Assembly (NCBI GenBank): GCA_963693635.1
Contig: CAVOBC010000230.1
Location: forward strand, 1 to 7,690
Direction: 5' to 3'
Origin: CAVOBC01 sp963693635
GTDB taxonomy: Bacteria > Pseudomonadota > Gammaproteobacteria > Pseudomonadales > Azotimanducaceae
DNA: 7,690 bases
A program made the position numbers and the translations under genes. The notes under the pieces were generated by a model, which was not told the origin of the DNA, did not search any database, and saw only the letters and a program-made list of their open reading frames with translations. Shown here piece by piece: positions 1 to 5,384 of the stretch; positions within the stretch are counted from its first letter, which is position 1, and every line of letters starts with the position of its first letter.

Positions 1-66
1 GAAATGCATCCCTGCACCGGACGCGAGGACATCCCGAACCATCGCGTTAACCGTCTCTACGTTCAA
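1..66 (-). CDS. Unidentified protein, N-terminal 22 codons only, TTG start
   Basis: This gene runs off the left edge, so only 22 residues are visible, beginning MNVETVNAMVRDVLASGAG and followed by MHF. The TTG start is chosen because GGAG lies 6 bases upstream of it, and the in-frame ATG at codon 9 has no comparable site. It begins 30 bases after the fkpB stop on the same strand and is probably the next gene of that operon. The usual occupant of this place in gammaproteobacteria is ispH, whose start normally carries an NPRGFCAGV motif within about the first 15 residues; nothing like that is present. The pattern of a leucine-rich helix, a Ser-Gly turn and a following hydrophobic strand is loosely like the start of S24/S26 signal-peptidase-like proteins, but 22 residues cannot establish a family. 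Confidence 0.55.
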   Translation of the reverse strand, partial: MNVETVNAMVRDVLASGAGMHF

Positions 67-96
67 TGCACTCTCCTTTCATCCTCAGAATACCGT

Positions 97-564
97 TTAC
101 CCTTTGACCCGCAGAATGTCATCGGTCATCTGCCGGGTGGCAACGATCGCAACCTCAAAGACAAGATCTCGACCTGCCAGCGGATGATTGAAATTGACGA
201 CCACCGCTCGGTCCAGCACCTTTTCGACGACACCAGGCAGTTCCGATCCGGCGTCCTCAGAAAAGGAGAACATCAAACCCTCCGCGATATCCATATTGGC
301 GGGGAATCGGTCCCGCTGGATGTACTGGACGTTCTCAGGGTTGGCGGGCCCGAAGCCATCGGCAGCGGCGATCTCTAGGGTCGCACGCTCCCCGGGTCGC
401 AGGCCAAACATGGCCCGCTCGAAACCTGCAAGCAACTTGCCGTCCCCAACCTGGAAGGTGGCCGGAGTCTCACCGGTCCCATCGATGACGTCGCCGGCAG
501 GCAGACGCAACGTGAATGTGAGGGTCACCTCAACGCCTGGACCAACGGGGACATCATCCGGCAT
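97..564 (-). CDS. fkpB: FKBP-type peptidyl-prolyl cis-trans isomerase, SlyD/SlpA-like
   Basis: This is a 155-residue cytoplasmic prolyl isomerase and chaperone of the SlyD/FkpB (SlpA) branch of the FKBP family, close to the roughly 149 residues of the E. coli protein. The FKBP fold is split by an insert-in-flap domain at about residues 70-120. Seen directly: the segment FQVGDGKLLAGFERAMFGL at 37-55 followed by a Pro-Gly-Glu turn, typical of the active-site half, and NFNHPLAGRDLVFEV at 124-138, the family signature after the flap. There is no His-rich metal-binding tail as in SlyD, which favours FkpB. The ATG overlaps the end of lspA by 11 bases, and GAGG lies 7 bases upstream, so translation is probably coupled to lspA. 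A role in lipoprotein or envelope folding is only suggested by position. Confidence 0.93.
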   Translation of the reverse strand: MPDDVPVGPGVEVTLTFTLRLPAGDVIDGTGETPATFQVGDGKLLAGFERAMFGLRPGERATLEIAAADGFGPANPENVQYIQRDRFPANMDIAEGLMFSFSEDAGSELPGVVEKVLDRAVVVNFNHPLAGRDLVFEVAIVATRQMTDDILRVKG

Positions 565-1087
565 CTTGCGGCCTCATGATGAACATATCGAGCACGAGGA
601 AGGCCGCGCCTACGGATACGGCACTGTCGGCCACATTGAAGGCCGGAAAGTACCAGTCGTCGTAATGCACCACCACATAATCAATGACGTACCCCAGCAT
701 GACCCGATCGGCCAGGTTGCCGATCGCCCCACCCAGAATCAGTGACAGCGCCACTGCCAGCACCCAGCCCTGTTCTTTTCGCAAGCGCAGAATCCAGGCC
801 ATGATGACAAGGCTCACCGACGATGAAATGACCACCAGAAACCAACGTTGCCAGCCGCCTGCGTCGGCGAGAAAACTGAACGCAGCGCCCGGATTGTGCA
901 GCCGCGTCAATTGAAAGACAGGCAATATCTGGATCGACTCGCATCGCCCCGGCATGCAGAGGTCGAGTTCACTGCTGACGGCCGTTTTAACAAGCTGATC
1001 AACCACGACAACAAACGCGCTCAGCAACAACCAACTCACACGCTCAAGCGCAAAGGGCCTCTCAGGCAGCAAAATAGTTCTTCGCAT
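554..1087 (-). CDS. lspA: Lipoprotein signal peptidase (signal peptidase II)
   Basis: This inner-membrane aspartyl protease removes the signal peptide from prolipoproteins after their cysteine has been diacylglyceryl-modified. From the start used here it has 177 residues and four hydrophobic segments, as expected. The two catalytic aspartates are visible as D136 in VIDY and D154 in FNVAD, and the conserved NPGAAFSFL lies at 65-73. GNLADR at 124-129 is the third family block. ATG 1087 is preferred because AGGA stands 8 bases before it. ATG 1096, three codons further upstream, is also possible but lacks a well-spaced ribosome site. Either start lies inside the 3' end of ribF (26 or 35 bases of overlap). 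Unusually, the loop after the first membrane segment holds two cysteines, C44 and C49, as CMPGRC. Confidence 0.95.
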   Translation of the reverse strand: MRRTILLPERPFALERVSWLLLSAFVVVVDQLVKTAVSSELDLCMPGRCESIQILPVFQLTRLHNPGAAFSFLADAGGWQRWFLVVISSSVSLVIMAWILRLRKEQGWVLAVALSLILGGAIGNLADRVMLGYVIDYVVVHYDDWYFPAFNVADSAVSVGAAFLVLDMFIMRPQDAG

Positions 1088-1988
1088 CTTTGACATCCTG
1101 AACTATCGCGGTCTTCAACTCCTCCAGGCCTGCAAACTTGATCTCCTCCCGGATTTTGTGGCGGAACACGGTCTTGACGCAGCGACCATAAATGTCGTCG
1201 TCAAAGCCAAAGATATGGACTTCCAGAATCGGTCGCGGCGTTGTCTCGTTGAGGGTCGGTCTAAGGCCCAGGTTGGCGACGCCCTGCAGCGGTCGCGACA
1301 ATCCCTCGATCTCTACCGCATACACACCGTCAATCGGCGCCCGATAGCGCTTTATCTGCACGTTCGCGGTCGGTGCACCTAGCGTGCGGCCCAACTGCCG
1401 GCCATAAACAACGTGCCCCATGATCGAATACGGATGCCCCAGGAGTGTTTCTGCTTCGTCAAAGCTGCCGGCGGCAAGCAGTTCACGGATGCGGGAACTA
1501 CTCACACGCACTTCGTCCTCGCTCAGCGTATGCAGATTACGGACCGGGAAGCCGGCTTTCTCGCCCGCTGCCTGCAACATGTTGAAGTCGCCCCGGCGCT
1601 CGTGACCAAATCGAAAGTCATCACCCACGAACAGGGCCGAAGGCGCAATCGTATCGGTAATCAATTCGACCGTGCGCTCAGCCGGGGTTGTTCGAAACGC
1701 CTCGTTGAACTTGAAACAGAGGACAAAGTCGACGCCGTGTGCCTCCAGCAATTCGACCTTCTCACGAAACCGCGTGAGTCGCGCAGGCGCGTTGAAGTGA
1801 TCAAAGAACTCTTTGGGCTGTGGTTCAAAACAGATCAGCATGGACGGGACGCCCAGCTCGTCAGCCTTCTGACGGACGCGTCCCAGGACGGCCTGGTGCC
1901 CACGATGAACGCCGTCGAAATTTCCCATGGTAACGACCGCACCCCTGTGGTGCGGTTTGAAATTCAAGATGCCACGAATGACTTGCAT
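1062..1988 (-). CDS. ribF: Bifunctional riboflavin kinase / FMN adenylyltransferase (FAD synthetase)
   Basis: This cytoplasmic enzyme phosphorylates riboflavin to FMN and then adenylylates FMN to FAD. At 308 residues it matches the family length of about 310. The N-terminal nucleotidyltransferase domain shows GNFDGVHRGH at 22-31, the HxGH-type nucleotide-binding motif, and RVSSSRIREL at 161-170, matching the family's SSTxIR motif. The C-terminal kinase domain begins near 187 and shows GRTLGAPTAN at 200-209, GVANLGLRPT at 236-245 and LEVHIF at 255-260, whose Glu256 corresponds to the catalytic Glu. ATG 1988 is chosen because the protein starts there as MQVIRGI and GGAG lies just upstream. A longer reading to 2057 adds an atypical extension. 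In most gammaproteobacteria ileS follows ribF; here lspA follows directly and overlaps. Confidence 0.96.
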   Translation of the reverse strand: MQVIRGILNFKPHHRGAVVTMGNFDGVHRGHQAVLGRVRQKADELGVPSMLICFEPQPKEFFDHFNAPARLTRFREKVELLEAHGVDFVLCFKFNEAFRTTPAERTVELITDTIAPSALFVGDDFRFGHERRGDFNMLQAAGEKAGFPVRNLHTLSEDEVRVSSSRIRELLAAGSFDEAETLLGHPYSIMGHVVYGRQLGRTLGAPTANVQIKRYRAPIDGVYAVEIEGLSRPLQGVANLGLRPTLNETTPRPILEVHIFGFDDDIYGRCVKTVFRHKIREEIKFAGLEELKTAIVQDVKDAKNYFAA

Positions 1989-2118
1989 ACATTTCTCCGG
2001 CTGGCGACACAACAAATAACACCACTGGCACACAGCGATCACTATCCAACGAGCCAAACTGACAACCCGAGACTCACAACGACATCTCGTCCGCTCGAAC
2101 GCTGGTCACGTTTACCTC

Positions 2119-2147
2119 AAAAAGATTCCCGCACCTATCGGCGCAAG
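2119..2147 (-). terminator. Possible weak intrinsic terminator or attenuator at the end of murJ
   Basis: On the minus strand an 8-pair stem (2147-2140 with 2135-2128, three of the pairs G-U) closes a GATA loop across the murJ stop codon. After four further bases comes a run of five T. The stem is imperfect and the T run is not adjacent, so this may only partly stop transcription into ribF. Confidence 0.3.
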
Positions 2148-3688
2148 GCCGCGAGTCGAAAACCGACAAGGAACAAAGCGGCACCATAGGTTACAGCCCC
2201 GCCTGCGGAGATCAATAGCATCAACCCGAGTCGCTCAGGAAAACTCATCCCGAGCCATAGACCGATCGCCGGTGTTGCCAGGAGCAGCATCCCAACCATC
2301 GCCGCCAACCCCACGCCCATCTGCACGAGCAGCTTCAGCCAACCGGCTTGCGGGGTAAACACACCATGCCGCTTTAGCATGACGAGCAACAGGCCCGCAT
2401 TGACGAAGGCGGCGAGTGACGTCGCGAGGGCGAGCCCGACGTGTTGCAGGTGTACGATCAGCAGCAGATTGAGGACCATGTTTGTCGTCATCGCCACAAT
2501 GCCGATGCGTACCGGTGTTTTCATGTCCTGGCGCGCAAAGAAGCCGGGCGCAAGTACCCTGACCAGCATATGACCGAGCAATCCTAGCGCGTAGGCCTTC
2601 AAACTGAATCCGGCCATCGTGACGTCGCGGGGTGTCATCTCACCCTGGAAAAACAACGTCGCAATCAACGCATCCGCCAGCACAAATAGCGCCGCGGTCG
2701 CTGGCACGCCAACGAGGCACACCCCGCGAATTCCCCAATCCAGCGTTCGCGAAAACTCTGAAGGGGTGCCCGCCGACTGCTCGCGGGAAAGCACCGGGAG
2801 AATGACCGTGCCAATCGCGATACCGAAAAGCGCAAGCGGAAGTTCAAGCAGGCGATCTGAGTAATAGAGCCACGACAAGCTCCCGGTCGGCAGAAATGTC
2901 GCAAGGGCCGTGTCCAGCAGCAGATTGATCTGGCTGACCGACGCACCAAACAGCGCGGGCACCATCAGCGTGAGTATTCGCTTCACGCCTTCGTGCTTGA
3001 AGTTGATCCGGGGCCTCGGGATCACTGATTCCCGCGCAAGAAACGGCAGCTGAAACGTCAACTGGGCGACGCCCGCGATCAAGACACCCCAGGCGAGCGC
3101 CATCGCTGGCTCCGCCAGGTAGGGCCGCAAGACCACGGCAGCCCCAATCAATGAAACATTGAGCAGCACGGGCGTGAATGCCGGAACAGCAAAACGATCG
3201 TAGCTGTTGAGTATCGCCCCGGCAAAGGCCGTCAACGAAACGAGCATCAGGTACGGGAATGTGAGCCGCAGCATCGACGTCGCGAGCGCAATCTTTTCGG
3301 CCTCACCGTTATAAACGAAGCCTGCTGCAAAAAGTGCGATCAACAGCGGGGCCGCGATGACGCCGACGGCCGTCACAATCGCCAGTTGCACACCCAGCGT
3401 TCCACTGACGGCATCAATCAACTCACGCACCTCGGGTTCGGTCCGCTGCGTGCGATATTCGGCAAGAACCGGCACAAACGCCTGCGCGAATGCGCCCTCG
3501 GCGAAGAGGCGCCGAAAAAAGTTCGGAATCTTGAAGGCGAGGAAAAAAACATCGGCACTCGCGCCGGCACCAAAGTAGTTAGCGATCACCATGTCACGCA
3601 CCAGGCCGAACACGCGCGAGACCATCGTCATGGCACCAACGATGATGCTGTTGCGAAAAAGCCCGCCCGCGGCGGGAGCATCATTCAT
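2135..3688 (-). CDS. murJ: Lipid II flippase MurJ (MviN family)
   Basis: This polytopic inner-membrane protein of the MOP exporter superfamily moves the peptidoglycan precursor lipid II to the periplasmic face. Its 517 residues match the usual 510-520, and hydrophobic segments fill almost the whole length, consistent with the family's 14 helices. The family hallmarks are present. SRVFGLVRD at 24-32 and KIPNFFRRLFAEGAF at 53-67 hold the conserved arginines of the central cavity. A central block with LLDTALATFLPTGSLSWLYY precedes DRLLELPLALFGIAIGTVIL, and APGFFARQDMKTP lies in the C-terminal half. ATG 3688 gives MNDAPAAGGLFRNS, the normal start; in-frame TTG or GTG codons upstream would add an odd Arg-rich extension. 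The purine stretch GGGGG upstream is a poor, rather distant ribosome site. It is divergent from rpsT, and 146 bases separate it from ribF. Confidence 0.96.
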   Translation of the reverse strand: MNDAPAAGGLFRNSIIVGAMTMVSRVFGLVRDMVIANYFGAGASADVFFLAFKIPNFFRRLFAEGAFAQAFVPVLAEYRTQRTEPEVRELIDAVSGTLGVQLAIVTAVGVIAAPLLIALFAAGFVYNGEAEKIALATSMLRLTFPYLMLVSLTAFAGAILNSYDRFAVPAFTPVLLNVSLIGAAVVLRPYLAEPAMALAWGVLIAGVAQLTFQLPFLARESVIPRPRINFKHEGVKRILTLMVPALFGASVSQINLLLDTALATFLPTGSLSWLYYSDRLLELPLALFGIAIGTVILPVLSREQSAGTPSEFSRTLDWGIRGVCLVGVPATAALFVLADALIATLFFQGEMTPRDVTMAGFSLKAYALGLLGHMLVRVLAPGFFARQDMKTPVRIGIVAMTTNMVLNLLLIVHLQHVGLALATSLAAFVNAGLLLVMLKRHGVFTPQAGWLKLLVQMGVGLAAMVGMLLLATPAIGLWLGMSFPERLGLMLLISAGGAVTYGAALFLVGFRLAALRR

Positions 3689-3750
3689 CAACAGGCCCCC
3701 GCGACTGCATCGGGCGGGCAGGATGGCAATCACTCTCCTGCCCAGCGCGA

Positions 3751-3779
3751 TTGACAATGTTGCTGCCAGTGGGCAGAAT
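3751..3779 (+). promoter_or_regulatory. Candidate sigma-70 promoter for rpsT
   Basis: A perfect TTGACA (3751-3756) is followed after 17 bases by CAGAAT (3774-3779), a 4-of-6 match to TATAAT. It points toward rpsT. If used, transcription would begin near 3786 and leave a leader of about 200 bases carrying the hairpin and the tandem repeat. The -35 box is convincing and the -10 is only fair. The site lies about 60 bases upstream of the murJ start and could interfere with murJ expression. Confidence 0.35.
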
Positions 3780-3830
3780 CGCGCGTCTCATTTTTCCCCC
3801 TTTACACCCGTAATCACACTCGTCTAAACA

Positions 3831-3848
3831 CGCTTTGAAGGCAAAGCG
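3831..3848. other. Perfect 7-pair hairpin in the rpsT leader region
   Basis: CGCTTTG and CAAAGCG form a perfect inverted repeat around the tetraloop AAGG. No T run follows on either strand, so it does not look like a terminator. It could be an RNA hairpin in a long rpsT leader or a dimeric protein operator between the divergent genes. S20 is known to control its own translation in E. coli, but nothing here shows that this hairpin takes part. Confidence 0.4.
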
Positions 3849-3899
3849 CATTCGCCGCTAACCGTCTGACGCGCTCTGCACTTACCCAACGCTGAGCTA

Positions 3900-3970
3900 A
3901 TACCGACTCCCCATACTGACCCCCCATACTGACCCCCCATACTGACCCGAATACCGACCCCCATGCCGAC
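3900..3970 (+). repeat. Tandem repeat, six copies of a 12-13 base unit, upstream of rpsT
   Basis: The 8-base core AT(A/G)C(T/C)GAC occurs at 3900, 3913, 3926, 3939, 3951 and 3963, giving spacings of 13, 13, 13, 12 and 12. The three middle copies share the unit CCATACTGACCCC almost exactly; the outer copies carry CCGAC in place of CTGAC. C is about half of the bases and G about one in nine, so the minus strand has repeated runs of three to six G. The array ends 22 bases before the rpsT start codon and just before its ribosome site. It is too short in period, and lacks spacers, for a CRISPR array. Confidence 0.85.
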
Positions 3971-3992
3971 CCAACTTAAGGATCAATGAATC

Positions 3993-4259
3993 GTGGCTAA
4001 CACACGCCAAGCAAAAAAACGCGCTCGTCAGGCGGAGACTCACCGCCAACGGAATACTGGCCAACGGGCCGCGTTCCGAACTGCACTCAAAAAGGCCATC
4101 GCCGCCGTTGAAGGCGGCGATGCTGAGGCAGCTCGCGCTGCCTATCAGAGCGCTGTCCCCATCATCGACGAGGCCGTTCAAAGCGGCCTGATCCATCGCA
4201 ACAAGGCGGCCAGGCACAAGTCGCGCCTGAACTCGCGCGTCAAATCACTCGCGTCCTGA
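3993..4259 (+). CDS. rpsT: Small ribosomal subunit protein S20
   Basis: S20 is a primary 16S rRNA-binding protein of the 30S subunit body. The 88 residues match the family (E. coli 87). The Lys/Arg-rich start ANTRQAKKRARQAETHRQRN, the three-helix make-up and the end NKAARHKSRLNSRVKSL are characteristic. It starts with GTG at 3993; AAGGA at 3978-3982 lies 10 bases upstream, a little far. The uncommon start codon fits the E. coli gene, which uses UUG and is translationally autoregulated. Non-AUG starts are common in such genes, but regulation here is inferred only. It is the only plus-strand gene and ends 6 bases from the end of proB. I see no intrinsic terminator in that gap, so its transcript probably ends inside proB. 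Confidence 0.97.
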   Translation: MANTRQAKKRARQAETHRQRNTGQRAAFRTALKKAIAAVEGGDAEAARAAYQSAVPIIDEAVQSGLIHRNKAARHKSRLNSRVKSLAS

Positions 4260-4265
4260 GCCCGC

Positions 4266-5384
4266 TCACAGCAACACCAGATTGTCCCGGTGTATCAACT
4301 CCTCATCTGAGACGTAGCCAAGAATCGACTCGATAGCACGACTCGGCTGGCCCATGATCTGCGAGGATTCGGTCCAGCCGTAGTTGATCAGCCCACAGGC
4401 TATCTCGACACCCGCTTCCGTTTCACAAGCCACCAGCTCACCCCGCGTGAAATGACCGGTCAGGCCGGTCACGCCAACGGCAAGCAGGCTGCCTCCGCCC
4501 TTCAACAGGACCCGAACCGCGCCGGCATCAAGGACCAGGCGTCCTTTCCTAGGCAAACCGGCAAGCCAGCGTTTTCGGGATGCAACAAGCTCGCGATCTG
4601 CCCGCAGCAACGTGCCCGTGACCTCGCCATTGGCGAGTCGCGTGATGACATCGGGTTCGGCGCCTGCGGCGATGACAGTCGACGCGCCACTTCGATCTGC
4701 GACGCGGGCCGCACTCAACTTGGTGACCATTCCGCCCCGGCCGAGTGCACTACCGGCACCTGCGACCTCACGCAAACCTTCATCCCGCGCTGATGCTTCA
4801 CGAATCAGCTTCGCCGCGGGATTCTGCCTCGGATCTGCATCAAACAAACCCGCTTGATCGGTCAGCAAGAGCAGCGTCGTCGCCTCGATCAGGTTCGCGA
4901 CCATCCCCGCAAGCGTGTCGTTGTCGCCGAATCGAATCTCTTCAGTCGTCACGGTGTCGTTTTCGTTCACCACGGGTACCACACCCAGATCGAGCAGCGA
5001 GCGGAGCGTGCTGCGCGCGTTGATGTAACGCTCACGGTTGCGCAGGTCCTCATGGGTCAGGAGCACTTGCGCAGTGTGCATATCGTGGCGCTGAAAATTG
5101 GATTCATAGAGCTGCACGAGTCCCATTTGACCGACGGCGGCCGCTGCTTGCAACAGATGGATCGACGCAGGTCGCTCACGGAGGCCAAGGCGTGCCATCC
5201 CTTCGACAACGGCTCCGGAGGAAACCAGCACAATACCGATGCCATCGCGACGCGCCTGGGCAATCTGATCGACCCAATCAGCCACGGCATCCACAGCGAG
5301 GCCGGTGCCGCCGCCCGTGACGAGCGAACTGCCGATCTTGACTACCCAACGCTTGCCCGCGTCGAAGTGCCTCTCACCGCTCAT
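4266..5384 (-). CDS. proB: Glutamate 5-kinase with C-terminal PUA domain
   Basis: This cytoplasmic enzyme uses ATP to phosphorylate L-glutamate, the first and feedback-controlled step of proline synthesis. It has 372 residues, the normal size for the two-domain form. In the amino acid kinase domain (about 10-260) I see VVKIGSS at 14-20, VSSGAV at 54-59, NENDTV at 140-145, FGDNDTLA at 152-159, LLLTDQAGLFDADP at 172-185 and GGMVTK at 217-222. A PUA domain fills about 278-360. ATG 5384 overlaps the end of obgE by 11 bases and gives the usual short N-terminus; GAGG lies rather far upstream (12 bases). ATG 5417 or 5414, with AGGA better spaced, would add 10-11 residues. No proA is seen alongside. 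The obgE-proB pair is typical of gammaproteobacteria. Confidence 0.96.
   Translation of the reverse strand: MSGERHFDAGKRWVVKIGSSLVTGGGTGLAVDAVADWVDQIAQARRDGIGIVLVSSGAVVEGMARLGLRERPASIHLLQAAAAVGQMGLVQLYESNFQRHDMHTAQVLLTHEDLRNRERYINARSTLRSLLDLGVVPVVNENDTVTTEEIRFGDNDTLAGMVANLIEATTLLLLTDQAGLFDADPRQNPAAKLIREASARDEGLREVAGAGSALGRGGMVTKLSAARVADRSGASTVIAAGAEPDVITRLANGEVTGTLLRADRELVASRKRWLAGLPRKGRLVLDAGAVRVLLKGGGSLLAVGVTGLTGHFTRGELVACETEAGVEIACGLINYGWTESSQIMGQPSRAIESILGYVSDEELIHRDNLVLL

Larger units (their letters stand above)
3689..3992. other. Divergent intergenic region between murJ and rpsT
   Basis: This stretch of 304 bases contains no credible gene. It must hold the control signals of murJ (leftward) and rpsT (rightward). 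From left to right I see a candidate rightward sigma-70 promoter (3751-3779), a perfect 7-pair hairpin (3831-3848), a C-rich tandem repeat (3900-3970) and the rpsT ribosome site AAGGA (3978-3982). I could not find a leftward promoter for murJ with good matches at both hexamers. Confidence 0.8.

Noticed and set aside
188..745. Plus-strand open frame (185 codons) opposite fkpB and lspA
   Set aside because: It is antisense to two overlapping conserved genes and gives a low-complexity Ser/Pro/Arg product.
1413..2189. Long plus-strand open frame (258 codons) opposite ribF
   Set aside because: It lies antisense to a clearly conserved ribF, has a low-complexity Arg/Thr-rich product with no recognisable domain, and is explained by GC-rich codon bias leaving the opposite strand open.
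3801..3830. Second promoter candidate for rpsT (TTTACA at 3801)
   Set aside because: No -10 hexamer better than 3 of 6 lies at 16-18 bases.
3900..3970. CRISPR-like array
   Set aside because: The period is 12-13 bases with no unique spacers and no cas genes; it is a simple tandem repeat.
3986..4000. Four-codon frame (Met-Asn-Arg-Gly) overlapping the rpsT start in another frame
   Set aside because: The AAGGA site is only 3 bases from this ATG, too close for normal initiation, and fits the GTG start of rpsT better.
3897..4217. Minus-strand frame of 106 codons across rpsT and the tandem repeat
   Set aside because: It is antisense to S20, and its Gly/Tyr-rich end is just the translated tandem repeat.
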